Positions 46,201 through 56,699 of a stretch of DNA of 64,000 nucleotides are shown here, piece after piece. The notes beneath the pieces are model-generated. The model had not been told where the DNA came from and did not search any database. It was given only the letters and a program-made list of their open reading frames with translations. The DNA is from Lactifluus volemus (Eukaryota; Basidiomycota; Agaricomycetes; Russulales; Russulaceae). Numbering within the stretch: position 1 is the stretch's first letter; the number at the start of each line of letters is the position of its first letter. Position numbers and translations under genes: made by a program. The stretch is taken from NCBI GenBank assembly GCA_022376515.1, contig WTXI01000014.1, positions 372,001 through 436,000 of the forward strand, in the 5' to 3' direction.

Positions 46201-47470
46201 ACGCCCCAAAGACCATCAACTGCAAAACGTACAAACTAACGGCGGAAGAAACCAAATCCATGCGAACGTTCCTCGCCGAACAACAGGCCAAAGGATACAT
46301 TGCGAGGTCGAAATCGCGTGGTCCAGCCCCTTCTTTTACATCAAAAAGCAGGACGGGAAGCTGAGACCGTTTACGACTACAGAAAGTGAACGAATGGACG
46401 GTTAAGGACGTGTACCCCCTCCCCGTATCGACACAATCTTCGACCAGATGGGAGAGCTAAGCTCATGTCCAAATTCGACATTAGGGATGGTACTACAACA
46501 TCAGAATCCACCCCGATAGCCAATGGATCACCGCGGTCAAAACGGATGAAGGCCTATTCGAAGCGAAGGTCATGCCCTTCGGACTATGCAATGCGCCAGC
46601 TGCCTTCCAACGGATGGCAGATCGCATCTTTGCCAATCTGAAAAAGAAATACCCTCGCTGGGTTCACTGGTACCTGGACGACTTTCTCATTGTGACCCCC
46701 GACGACCCAGAACTGCATGACCAGATCACCAAGGAATACTTAGAGATCCTGGAAAAGGAGTCGCTCTTCCTGAAGCCGGAAAAATGTCAGTTCGCCAAAA
46801 AGGAGATAGAGTTTCTGGGATATGTCATCGATCAGGGAACCATTCGTATTGACCCTAGCAAGAAGCATGGGCTAGCAGACTGGCCACGCCAATTGAAGTC
46901 AGTACGAGAGGTCCGCAGCACGTTGGGAGTCTTAGGCTACCAGCGGCAGTTCATCCCAGGTTTCGCCAACGTTGCTAGGCCCCTGACGAACCTGCTAAAG
47001 AAGACAACCAAGTTTGAGTGGACAGGGGAATGTACGCAAGCAGTAGACCGACTGATCGAAGCAGTCACTAGCGACCCGGTCCTACAGAGACCTAACCTGG
47101 CGGAACCATTTGTCTTAGAAGTCGATGCTTCACAATACGCTAGTGGAGCGATTCTCCACCAACCCGACAAGGACCAGAAGTTGCGCCCTGTGGGTTACTA
47201 TTCGCGAACGTTCAACCAAGCAGAAAGAACTATGATATCCACGATCGGGAACTATTGGCAATGATCCGAGGTCTGGAACACTGGCGACACCTTCTATTGA
47301 GCTCCCCACACGTCATCACCGTCATCAGTGATCATGCCAATCTTCAATACTACCGGGAGGCGCACAAAATCAGTCGACGGGTGGCACGTTATATCCCTAA
47401 AATGGCGGAGTATAACATGAAAATCGTACACCGACCAGGGAAGACTAACAAGGCCGACCCATTGTCACGA
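46200..47470 (+). CDS. Retrotransposon reverse transcriptase and RNase H
   Basis: RT motifs: WSSPFFYIKKQDGKLRP, FDIRDGYYNIRI-like sequence spread over frames (46310-46510), then MPFGLCNAPAAFQRMADRIF and the catalytic WYLDDFLIV (YLDD at 46671-46682), EIEFLGYVI and the connection VLGYQRQFIPGF. RNase H follows: FVLEVDASQYASGAI with the first Asp, RELLAMIRGLEHWRH with the catalytic Glu region, VISDHANLQYY. Single-base losses near 46307, 46370, 46388, 46425, 46490 and 47233 split it. Open segments are 46572-47264 and 47255 onward. Confidence 0.92.
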
Positions 47471-47479
47471 CGACCAGGA

Positions 47480-48829
47480 TGTGACCAAGGAGAGAATGAC
47501 CATGAAGACGTATTAGTCTTGCCTCAGGAACTTTTCGTGCGCCTCTTCACAGAAGAGCAATCACTGGAACAGGAAGTGGAGCGCGCTCAAGAAAAGCACC
47601 GACAACAGCTAGAAGAGTGGACGAAAACGGAAGGGGTGCGAAGGCACCAAACGCGCTTTGGGACCAAGTGGTATCACCACGACCGGCTGGCGGTTCCAGA
47701 AGACCCCACAGTGCATCGAAGCATCCTGCAAATGTACCACGATCACAAGACAGCAGGGCATCCAGGGATCATGAGAACTTGGTCCATGATCGCTAAAGAC
47801 TACTGGTGGCCCACGATGAGAACATTCGTCACCAGATACGTGCAGGGGTGTGCAACTTGTCAAAGCACCAAGAGCGGCACAACCAGGCCCAAGGTCCCCT
47901 TAGTGCCCATCCCCCCGAAACAAAGCTATGCCCCATACTCGACGATCGCCCTAGATCTGATCACAGACCTCCCAGAGTCGCAAGGCTACGATAGCGTTCT
48001 AACCATCACCGACCATGATTGTAGCAAGGCTGTGTTCTTTATCCCCTGTAACAAAACCATAGACAGCGAGGGGATCGCGAGGTGTTACGCCAAAGAGGTG
48101 TTCCCCCACTACGGTCCTCCGAGGCGGGTAATTTCGGACCGCGACCCGCGCTTCGCGTCAAAGTGGACAAGGGAACTGTGCAGACAATTGGGGATCGACC
48201 AGAACATCAGTACGGCATACCACCCCCAGACAGATGGCCAATCGGAACGAACGAACCAATGGCTAGAACAATACCTGCGCGTCTATGGAAACTTCCAACA
48301 GAATGACTGGGTTAGCTGGTTGCCTCTAGCCCAGTTCGTCCACAACTCGTGGATCAATGAAACAACAAAACAAACCCCGTTCGACTTACTCATGGGACAC
48401 ACACCCGCGGTATGGCAAACCGATAAGGAGGGGAAGATGCCAGCAGTAGAACGGCGCAAAGACTATCTGATGGAGAAACGTAACCAAGCACGTCAAGCGA
48501 TCCAAAGGGCGCAAGATCTCCTCCAGAAGCGGAATGTGCGGAAGAAGGGCAGACGAGCATATGAACCTTTCAAGGAAGGAGACCAAGTTTGGCTAGATGG
48601 GAAAAACCTCAAAACGTCGCATCCCTTCACCAAGTTAGCTCCAAAAAGATATGGCCCATTCCCAGTGGTCCAGGTGATCAACCCGGTGGTTTTCAAACTG
48701 AAACTCCCGGATCAGTGGCGTCAAAAACGTGTCCACCCGGTCTTCCATGCGTCCCTTCTATCACCATATAAGGAGACGGAAGAAAATGGGCGGCCTTCTC
48801 GGAACCAGCCCCAACGTAATAGAAGGTGA
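47480..48829 (+). CDS. Retrotransposon integrase
   Basis: In the open frame 47255-48829: an HHCC zinc module (YHDHKTAGHPGIM ... GCATC) and the catalytic DD35E core with Asp in IALDLITDLP, Asp in RVISDRDPRF and Glu in GQSERTNQW (35 residues between the last two). A GPY/F-type C-terminal module (KRYGPFPVVQVINP, FKLKLPDQWR, VHPVFHASLL) follows. All catalytic residues are present. The frame is lost at about 48790-48820, just before the chromodomain. Confidence 0.95.
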   Translation, partial: CDQGENDHEDVLVLPQELFVRLFTEEQSLEQEVERAQEKHRQQLEEWTKTEGVRRHQTRFGTKWYHHDRLAVPEDPTVHRSILQMYHDHKTAGHPGIMRTWSMIAKDYWWPTMRTFVTRYVQGCATCQSTKSGTTRPKVPLVPIPPKQSYAPYSTIALDLITDLPESQGYDSVLTITDHDCSKAVFFIPCNKTIDSEGIARCYAKEVFPHYGPPRRVISDRDPRFASKWTRELCRQLGIDQNISTAYHPQTDGQSERTNQWLEQYLRVYGNFQQNDWVSWLPLAQFVHNSWINETTKQTPFDLLMGHTPAVWQTDKEGKMPAVERRKDYLMEKRNQARQAIQRAQDLLQKRNVRKKGRRAYEPFKEGDQVWLDGKNLKTSHPFTKLAPKRYGPFPVVQVINPVVFKLKLPDQWRQKRVHPVFHASLLSPYKETEENGRPSRNQPQRNRR

Positions 48830-50258
48830 GGAAGAATACGAAGTCGAACAGGTGTTGGATTCCAGGCGAAAAGGGCGTGGCAAGGGGCGCCTCGAGTACT
48901 TCTTGAAGTGGGAAGGGTACCCCCACGCCCACAACACATGGGAGCCAGCTGACCAGGTACACGCGGACGACCTGGTGGAAGAATTTCACAAACAAAACCC
49001 AACAAAGACGAGGAAGGTTATAATAAGACGAGGGAGGATGGACAGCAGACAATGCAGCTTCGCTCCCTCTTCCAAGAGCCTGGCGAACCCCCCTTCGTTA
49101 CCCCTCACTTCCGCGAGTTCTTCCTCAGACGACAGATCCACATCACCTACGCCCATCATAGCCAGCACAAACACTTCTGTCGGGAGGCCATCTGCGCTTC
49201 CCATTACTAACGCCCCGGTCACCTCGCTCCCTTATACTTGGGAAGAAATTCAATCCGCAAACCTTGAACTCACCCTCCCGCAAATTTTCCAAGCCTCCCG
49301 AGCAGACGCAGATTTCTTCGATCCTAAACGAGAGCATCGCACCTCCCCCGGTTCCTTCATAGTTGACTACCGTCAAGTTCGTCTTGTGTGCCTGGGGATC
49401 CCGTATGACTGGCCAGTGGGGCGCGAAAACAGTTACGAGTGGCCTTACAATCCCTATAAGTACTACGAGGATACCCGACAGTGTCTTCACTGCCTTTTCG
49501 ACTTCAAGTGGAGAAGAGATCACCCCGGAGCTCAGAGACGCACCCGCATCTTCACTGACGGCCGTAGCACCATGGTTGCCCAAAGGCTGGGTGACTTCGC
49601 TAGACCAGAAACCCCTGAAGAAGAATGGTTTGAAGAAGACGACGAAGGCAGGCTGCAGATCAACCTCCTTCGTGCTCCCACGACCCCCGCTGTCGTGGCG
49701 GCACAGACAGACGGTTGGGTCCCGGATCCGCCCCCTCAGACCCGTAGCGTTGGCACCCAGACGACCCCAGTTAGCACGCAGGACGAAGCCATTCAAGCGT
49801 TCCCCACCTATGGAACCACCGAGTATTGGCTCGACCAGAGGGATGGTAATCCCGGGGGTCCTCAGCAGAGAGATCGGGATATGGAACCACGAGCGCGCCT
49901 TACTCTTCACCCACACGGACTTGATCGCTTGGGACTCGATTCCGGAGGTCTTCAGAGATTCGATTTTCCAAATGACTCTACGCCGCGTAGAGAACTAAAA
50001 CATTGCCGCTTCCACGACAGAATGATGACTCACAACAGCGACGGCTGCCCCTTCCCTCACTTCTCCTGCATGCCAGGGCTTGGAGTGTGTCGCGTCCCTG
50101 AAGACCATATCTGGCACGGGGGGGATGCCTTTTGGATGGCACTGCCGAGGAGATCAAGAAGAAGCGCAAACAGATGGAGGTCTTGGACACCTGTGTACCT
50201 GGCCCGTCCCAGTCACGACGTAAAACTGACTAAGGTGGCAGGTGGGACTGCCTTCTAG
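48828..50258 (+). CDS. Chromodomain followed by a ~400-residue C-terminal extension of unknown function
   Basis: The frame open from 48729 enters the chromodomain at 48828: EEEYEVEQVLDSRR, LEYFLKWEGYP, HNTWEPADQV, LVEEFHKQNP (to about 49010). Chromodomains guide integrase to modified histones. Chromovirus Pol normally ends about here, but this frame continues without a stop for about 415 more codons. After a Ser/Pro-rich linker come SLPYTWEEIQSANLELTLPQ, DYRQVRLVCLGIPYDWPVG, PYKYYEDTRQCLHCLFDF, an acidic/Pro-rich stretch, and a Cys/His cluster CRFHDRMMTHNSDGC-PFPHFSC. The frame ends at TAG 50256-50258, next to the polypurine tract. I recognise no known family in the extension. Confidence 0.8.
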   Translation, partial: EEEYEVEQVLDSRRKGRGKGRLEYFLKWEGYPHAHNTWEPADQVHADDLVEEFHKQNPTKTRKVIIRRGRMDSRQCSFAPSSKSLANPPSLPLTSASSSSDDRSTSPTPIIASTNTSVGRPSALPITNAPVTSLPYTWEEIQSANLELTLPQIFQASRADADFFDPKREHRTSPGSFIVDYRQVRLVCLGIPYDWPVGRENSYEWPYNPYKYYEDTRQCLHCLFDFKWRRDHPGAQRRTRIFTDGRSTMVAQRLGDFARPETPEEEWFEEDDEGRLQINLLRAPTTPAVVAAQTDGWVPDPPPQTRSVGTQTTPVSTQDEAIQAFPTYGTTEYWLDQRDGNPGGPQQRDRDMEPRARLTLHPHGLDRLGLDSGGLQRFDFPNDSTPRRELKHCRFHDRMMTHNSDGCPFPHFSCMPGLGVCRVPEDHIWHGGDAFWMALPRRSRRSANRWRSWTPVYLARPSHDVKLTKVAGGTAF

Positions 50259-50266
50259 AGAGGGGG
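50257..50266 (+). other. Polypurine tract
   Basis: AGAGAGGGGG ends three bases before the 3' LTR (TGTTACGG at 50270), the expected plus-strand primer position. It overlaps the stop codon of the last ORF. Confidence 0.8.
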
Positions 50267-50269
50267 TAT

Positions 50270-50783
50270 TGTTACGGAATGCAGGACAAGTCGGACCTTA
50301 TGCTTTCGTAACACTCTTACTCATCCTGATAACGTCCCTTCCACATGACTCTTATTGTGCTGACTGATTCTATTGTCTTGACTCCCCATTGTTTGCCCTG
50401 TTTCGTCCAGTGTTATTGTCCCGAGTCTCTATTGTTCGCGTTCGTTATTGTTCTTGACTTCATGCCTATTGTCCACCCTAGTTTGGTAGAACAATTAGCA
50501 TAAACTGTATAAGTAGGCCTCCGCTGGTAGCTTGTACCCCAGCTTCGGCTTTGACCCAAATCGACTTGTTTCCCTCTCCTGAAAGACAGAACTCCTCCTC
50601 CTCCTCCTCCTCTTTCTCTTCCCCTCTTACACGCCCTAATAAGGCTACTGAAGCTTGGTGGTTGTGCTACAACACCACAGGGCTCTGCGCGTCGTTACCT
50701 TGGGTAACCCTGAGCCTAGGTCTTAGGAGAGACCAGAATCACTTGAACCCTAGTTGGGACCCGGCCCTAGTCGAGCCGTAACA
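50270..50783 (+). repeat. 3' LTR (514 bp)
   Basis: Same sequence as the 5' LTR except for one A fewer in the A-run after TCCTG. Followed by the right copy of the CATGG target duplication (50784-50788). Confidence 0.95.
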
Positions 50784-51579
50784 CATGGTCACATCCATTT
50801 CCATCATGACCAGTCTCAGTTTCCTTGACATCAATTTCGACCGTCCGACTTCTCTCCCTGATTGGAGAACCCAACGTCAACGTCCACCTCCACTGACACG
50901 TGCTGTCCTCCCTGCTCTCACCTTCTTTTGGTTCATTGGTTTCAGTGAGTACTTGGAGGACCTCGTGGGCCGAATCAATGCTCCTATACTCAAAACTGTC
51001 TACATAACTCTCTTCAATCAGCTCGTCTTTCGCACTCCGCAACTCGGACAGTTCATCGGTCATGCACCGATGTTCATGTCATACACTGAAGCAAAGATGG
51101 ACTTTACAAGTACCAACATTGCGATAAACTGTTCATCAATAGAACCGTGCCTCAGCTTCGGATCCCTGAAGTTGGAAATTTTATCCATTGACAGTGAGGA
51201 AGATTTGCAAGTCTCGTCTATGGCACAAATATGCAACCAGCTTTCGTTCCTTGTGTCTAGAATCGAACGGCTCTACATCCAAGGACCCTCATGGCCGTTG
51301 ACAAACATGGACACCACACAATGGCTAGAACTTTTCCGCTCATTTACTGCTGTCCAGGCCCTGTATTTACATGACTCTTTTCGGTCACCCATCATGTCTG
51401 CTCTGCAAGGGCTCAATGAGGAATCAGTCAAGGACATATTACCGGCGCTGGTCGACCTATACTTAGACAGGTATCGGGAAGCTGCACCGGAGTTGCAAGA
51501 CAATGAAGAAATCGAGCCATTCATCACCGCACGTCAGCGTTCCGGCCACCATGTTGCTGTTCACCACTGGACCAGGTAA

Positions 51580-52698
51580 TGGCAAGGAGTGTGGGATTGA
51601 TGGCACAGATGGTCACTATCTATTCTTTGTTCTGCTAGATCTCGATGTCGTCTACAATCCCTTCCCGGTAGCACTGAGATTCTTACAAGTTGATGTCTCA
51701 CCTTCCATACTTGCGCTTTTGTTACTAGTAGCCCATTATGTATATCTAACTTGTGTTGCCAGTGTACCACTGGTATGCACGCTCAATGTACTACAATGTC
51801 ATTTCCCACAGGTAAGGCAGGTTCACGGTAATTACAGTAAGAGAATTAGAGAGCGAAACGGGATGGCTCGAAGAATAGAGGCTGCGAGCCACCTCCACCA
51901 AGGACCCGACCTGGACTTGGTAAAGGTACCGCGAGATGCGAACAGTAAACTCCTTCGCGCACACGAACAGCAGGGTCCTTGTGAATTCGAGCCAAACCTC
52001 GACAAGCTTCGTGGCCACTGCAGGCCGATTTGCTTGAATGTACTTCCACTGCGCAACGCTCACACTCGAACCCTCGGTGCTTAATGTTTCTTTCGGCTGT
52101 CATTTTAGTTTGAAACTTGTTTGCATGGAGCCACCTCCCCCAAGCACCCAACCTGGACTCGGCAAGGAACGGGGACGCGCATACTACAGTAAACCCTTCG
52201 CGCACGCGAATAGCAGGGTCCCTGGGAATTCGATCTAAACCTTGGCTAGCTTGGAGGCCACTGCAGGCCGACTTTCCTTGAATGTACTTGCCTGTGCGTT
52301 TTCCACGGCGCAACAGTTGCGCTCAAACTCCCGGTGCTTAAAATGTCTTTCTGCCATCATTGTAGTCTGCATCGTGCCATCGTGTTATGTGAGCAATTAT
52401 TAGTAACTAAATTTCCTATGACATGCGACGAGTTCTATGCACTCATCGTGCTTCCAGGCTCCTGAATGGCTCCAAAATGTAAATGTAATGACTCCGGGTG
52501 GTCTCTAAACAACGACAGTGAGATCCGCGTAAGTAGAATACCTTGTGAGAATGATACTCACTATTCTCGGCCAAGGCCGAATCGCATTGGTGTACGGTTC
52601 GGTCCAAGCGGAGCCTGAGGTCACGGGGCTGACCGTCCCAAATAATGCAATACGATACATCACCTTCCCCCTTTTGTATGTTATTATCGAAATCAAGC
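51580..52698. repeat. Spacer with two tandem ~230-bp repeats and SDS3-like relic 5
   Basis: About 51890-52110 and about 52125-52370 are diverged copies of one segment (shared words: gccacctccnccaag, cagtaaac.ccttcgcgcac, ggccactgcaggccga, ttgaatgtactt, ggtgcttaa.atgt); a third copy lies at 54430-54660. The second copy runs on into sequence resembling the SDS3-like gene (52285-52585; ttttccacggcgcaac, ctgccatcattgtagtctgc, tgagatccgcg). No open frame survives. F-box paralogue 6 follows. Confidence 0.6.
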
Positions 52699-54115
52699 AT
52701 GGTTCGAGCTCGCGGTATGTGTGACGGGCTGCACTCACAACGGTGACTTATTGTAAGATGTAGTTTCAATTGGGGCACTCCCAGATGATGTCCTTCTAGA
52801 CATCTTCGAATTCAGCATAGATTACGACGCGTGGTATCCGCTGGTACACGTGTGCCGAAGATGGCGATACCTCGTCTTTGCATCCCCACGCCGTCTTGGT
52901 CTGCGTCTTTTCTGCACAGACTGTACTCCTGTGAGGGAGAAGCTGGAAATCTGGCCCCCCTTGCCCATCAAAATATGCTCGATGTCCCGCAATCTTGGAG
53001 ATAACATCATGGCTGCACTCGAGCACCCCGACCGTGTATGCCAGATTTGGATGTGGGATATCAACTCACCACTGGACCGTTTAGTCACAATGATGCAGAA
53101 ACCTTTTCCAGAACTGGAATATCTTTCCCTTTGGGCAGAATGGACCATTCCTGGGATTCCAGCGTTTCCCAATACATTTTTAGGTGGATCCACCCCACGT
53201 CTACAATTTCTCTATTTGTATCGTATCCCATTTCCGACGTTACCTCGACTTCTTTTGTCCTGCAATGACCTTGAAAGTCTTTACCTTGTGCAGATACCCC
53301 ATTCTGGTTACATGTCACCTGAATCTATGGCCACATCTATATCTGCCTTGACCAGGCTCAAATCCATTTTCATCGGCTTTGACTCTCCGACTTCTCGTCC
53401 TGCTCAGAGAACTCAACGTCCACCTCTGCCGAGACATGCCAGTGCTGTTCACCCCACTCTCACCCACTTTAGTTTCTGTGGTGTCAGCGAGTACTTGGAG
53501 GACCTTGTGGCCCTAATCAATGCTCCTCTACTCAACGCTGTCAGTATAACTCTCTTCAATCTGTCTGTCTTTCACACCCAACAACTCTGCCAGTTCATCG
53601 GTCATGCACCGATGATCATGAAAGGAAAAATGGAATTTACAAATACCTCCATCACGATAATTTCATCAATAGAACCATATAACCTCAGCATCGGATACTT
53701 GAGGTTGAATATCTCATCCATTGGCATCGAGGGAGATTTCCGAGTCTTGTCTATGGCACAAATATGCAGCCAGCTTTCGCTCTTTTTGTCTAGAATCAAA
53801 CGGCTCCACATCCAAGAACCCTCATGTCTGTCAACGACGTTTCGAGTCAACATGGACAACACACAGTGGCTACAACTTTTCCGCTCATTTAGTGCCGTCC
53901 AGTCCTTGTATCTATCTCACTCTTTTCGGGCACCAGTCATGTCCACTCTGCAAAGTCTCATCGAGGAATCAGTCACAGACATATTGCCCGTGCTGGTTGA
54001 CCTATACATAGAGGGGCATCCGACAACTTCAACCGAGTTGCACGACATCGAGCCGTTCATCGCTGCACGTCAGCGCTCCGGCCACCCTGTTGCTGTTCAC
54101 CACTGGACCAGGTAA
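52699..54115 (+). CDS. F-box protein, paralogue 6
   Basis: Exon 1 (52699-52714, MVRAR), a 49-nt intron (GTATGTG...GATGTAG), exon 2 (52764-54115): 455 residues, intact. F-box: SIGALPDDVLLDIFEFSIDY ... LVHVCRRWRYLVFASPRRLG; then LRR-like segments FLGGSTPRLQFLYL, FPTLPRLLLSCNDL, EYLEDLVALINAPLL, SRIKRLHIQEPSC and an ending HPVAVHHWTR shared with the 3' half of paralogue 5. Presumed SCF adaptor. Its 5' flank shows the antisense SDS3-like relic. Confidence 0.87.
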
Positions 54116-54579
54116 TGGCAAGGAGTGTGGGAATGATGGCACAGATAATCACTGTCTATTCTTTGTTCTGCTAGATCACGATGGACTCTTCCCGTCAAAC
54201 TTGAATCCTTTCAAATTGTGTTTTGTGCTTTCCGGGCTTGCGCCGCGGCTTTTGTTACTAGTAGCCCATCATCCTCACCTTGTGTAAATCTAACTCGTGC
54301 TGTACCACTGGCATGCACACTCTATGTACTAAATATGATAGTCGTCATTTCCCACTGGCAACTTGAAGGCAGATTGACAGCAATTAGATTAATGAAAATT
54401 AAGGTGCGAAACAAGGTGGCTCAAAGAATAGAGGCCGCGGGCCACCTCCGCCAAGCACCGCGAAATGCGAACAGTAAACTCCTTCACGCAAATAGCAGGG
54501 TCCCTAGGGATTCGAGCTAAACCTTGACTATCATAGTGGCCACTGCAGGCCGACTTTCTTGAATGCTCTTGGCTTTGCG
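54116..54579. repeat. F-box 3' flank and third copy of the ~230-bp repeat
   Basis: The F-box downstream repeat (to about 54380), then at 54430-54660 the same segment as in the tandem repeats at 51890-52370 (gccacctccgccaag, gggattcgagctaaaccttg, ggccactgcaggccgac). No gene. Confidence 0.55.
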
Positions 54580-55260
54580 TTTTCCACGACGCGGCGGTCG
54601 CGCTCGATTCGGAACTCCTGGTGCTTAAGAATTCCTTCTGCCACCATTGTAGTCTGCAACTTGTTGTGTGCAAGCTGTGTTGGGTAATCGGACGAAGACA
54701 TGCCACTCACCAAGACAAAGCAACGTTCTCTGTGCGACTCTTGCTTGAGAATATTTCATATTTCCTACGGCGTGCGGCGAGTTCCATGCAATTATCGCGC
54801 CCCCTGGATAGCTTCGAAATGTAAATATAACGATTCTGGGTGAGGTCCTGAACAACGATAGTGAGATCCAACGCCTTGAGCGAACGATACTCACCATTCT
54901 CGACGAAGGCCATGCGAGAGTCACCATCCCTTCAATATAGACGCGCAAGAACGCGATTTGATCTCGATAGCAACAAGCACGACAAGTGCTTCATGGCGAT
55001 ATTCGTGTTGTAAATCGGCCTATCTCCGTGTTGGCTGGTTCATCATCCATCTCAGCGTCCTCATCATCTGGTGCCTCTCCTGAGGATAGGGACGGAGAAA
55101 GAGAATTACTCGGAGAGGGTACAATTGAATGGTCACACCGATTATAGATGCAACTAATACTGATGGCGCGGTGGGTTGTGCAGGGTCTTGTCCTGCCTCG
55201 GATTCGTCATCACCATCTGCGCCGCCGTCGCTGAGGGATTCGGACATGCCGGCAGCGATG
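54580..55260 (-). pseudogene. SDS3-like gene relic 6 (best-preserved relic, includes acidic N-terminal part)
   Basis: 54580-54920 matches 63590-63970 of the right-hand SDS3-like gene almost continuously (cgcggcggtcgcgctcg, ccaccattgtagtctgcaac, gtgtgcaagctgtgttgg, actcaccaagac, ctacggcgtgcggcgagttccatgc, gaacgatactcaccattctcgacga). 54960-55250 continues into the 5' part: on the minus strand MSESLSDGGADGDDESEAGQ and APDDEDAEMDDEPANTEIG, an acidic N-terminus of the kind found in SDS3-like proteins. Several frame breaks. It predicts what lies just beyond the right window edge. Confidence 0.75.
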
Positions 55261-55950
55261 GAGGGTCAATATCGTTAACGTCGACTTTTGTCTTCATATT
55301 CGCACGAGGCAGATTTCGTTGTAGTTGTTGCCACCCTTGGAGATCCTCGCAGCTCTCGTGTCCGATGCTTCGGTGTGGGGACGGATCAGGAGAACGAAAA
55401 AGAGGACTGACGGTGAGAAAAAGAGTACCGTCTACGAGGGAACTACAGCCACTGGTTGTGGTTGTGCAGATGAATCGACAATTGCGCAGATAATTGTATG
55501 ATTCTCTTTCCTGGATTGTTCGTTTATTTGACGCTATCCATACTTTGCACCAAGCGGCACCGCTCGCGTCTCCGACTTCGTCACACCCCCAGTCCTATTT
55601 GGGGATCGAGCTTTGTGCACCCCAGGTGCATTAGCGTCCCTTAAAGCCCAATCTACACCTGCTTTGTGATTTCCTTCTCATATCTGCTCTGTAACCGCTC
55701 CATGATGTTTTGTCTCGGAAGGCTTACATTTATATTGACTAGGAATACTGGGTTATGTAATCCAAACGGTGCCAGCTCTGCCACGTCCTCGAGCTTAATG
55801 GCCTTTACAGGTAGTAACTGTCTGGCTTTGTCAAGCCCGCTTGCCGTCGCAGGTATCCAGCCAATAACCACTTCTTCATGATACCCTCCATCACAAGATG
55901 ATGGCGCTTTTGTAACGTGCAGAATGAGGGAAAATAGTAAAGTGAACAAG
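55261..55950. other. Spacer with unknown relic
   Basis: Includes the segment shared with 37640-37860 and 58690-58800. On the minus strand 55949-55653 reads AIKLEDVAELAPFGLHNPVF and VNINVSLPRQNIMERLQSRY, which looks like an eroded coding sequence of unknown family. No intact gene. Confidence 0.4.
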
Positions 55951-56470
55951 ACTGAGGATAGTGGCCGGGAATGTATGGATGTATGCGGTGGTTCCAGGTC
56001 ACGCAGTGCGAAAAATGGTCCATTTTACGACAAAATTGGGGGTATCTCTCCCGATGATGATGAAGAAAGGGAGGGATATGCGTGGAAAGATGTTTTACGG
56101 TAACCGAATGGCGATGCATTACGTACCTTCCACCAAAACGAAACGGCTTTCGCCTTCGCGCGGCACTGTTTGATAGTATTTGCAACCTCATAGTTTCTAT
56201 GGCGTGTGCAGAGTTCTATGCGCTTATCAATAGCTCTGAATGTAAATCTAATAGCTCCGGATGTGATCCTAAACCCAAGTAGTGAGATCAGTACATGTAC
56301 GACGCACGAGGGCAAATGATACGCACCATGCTATGCAAGCACTTCCTCCAAAGCGAGAGCCTCCACACCTTCGGCATAGATGCGCTCACAAGCTCATTCA
56401 AGAGCGGGGCTTGAGCTCAATAATTAGACGTCAAGTGTTGTTGTCGGCCTCCGCGTTGGCTGTCTCATAA
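55951..56470 (-). pseudogene. SDS3-like gene relic 7 (internally deleted)
   Basis: 55960-56020 resembles 62665-62715 of the SDS3-like gene (ggttccaggtcacgcagtgcg), 56040-56110 resembles 63380-63480 (atctctcccg..gatgatgaagaaa), and 56170-56350 resembles 63800-63990 (gtgtgcagagttctatgcgcttatc, tgtaaatctaatagctccggatg). So large internal parts are deleted. Upstream of F-box paralogue 7. Confidence 0.65.
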
Positions 56471-56699
56471 TTTGGGGGTAGTGGCGGAAAAAGGAGAGGT
56501 AGTAATCGGAGAGGATACAACGGCTGTACCTATGATATCGAGCGCAAGAATGGCATTCTTTCGACCTGGGCGTCGACGTCGGGAGACGTGGTGTTACTAG
56601 TAAGGGGCACGTCACGGTGTTGACCTTCGCAAACAATTCAATACAATACCACGTGTCCCTCTCTTCCTCCAACTCTACGATTCCGCGAGAAAGGAAGGC

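Larger units (their letters stand above)
43043..50783 (+). mobile_element. Ty3/Gypsy chromovirus LTR retrotransposon, complete, 7741 bp
   Basis: Full structure: 5' LTR 43043-43557, primer-binding site, leader ORF, gag with CCHC knuckle, protease, reverse transcriptase, RNase H, integrase, chromodomain with a long C-terminal extension, polypurine tract, 3' LTR 50270-50783, and a 5-bp CATGG duplication. The domain order PR-RT-RH-IN-chromodomain defines a Metaviridae chromovirus. LTRs differ by a single A (four versus three A after TCCTG), which implies a very recent insertion. Yet gag-pol is broken into many frames by one-base losses, mostly in short homopolymers. It is inserted in the sense orientation in F-box paralogue 5. 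Confidence 0.95.
42394..51579 (+). pseudogene. F-box gene, paralogue 5, split by a retrotransposon
   Basis: Exon 1 is 42394-42409 (MNQGR). Exon 2 begins TIEALPDDVLLDIFESYISR and continues with VHVCRRWRYLVFASPLRLDL. One G is missing in NLGDN near 42710, so the frame was probably broken before the insertion. At SPEDM (43038-43042) the chromovirus interrupts the gene. Coding sequence resumes at 50784 as MVTSISIMTSLSFLDI and runs to TAA at 51579 with EYLEDLVGRINAPIL, SRIERLYIQGPSWP and ITARQRSGHHVAVHH. The 3' part alone is a 264-residue open frame without F-box. Confidence 0.88.

Noticed and set aside
49143..49916. A 257-codon open frame on the minus strand
   Set aside because: It is antisense to the long C-terminal extension of the chromovirus Pol, has no recognisable motif, and is explained by the codon bias of the sense frame.
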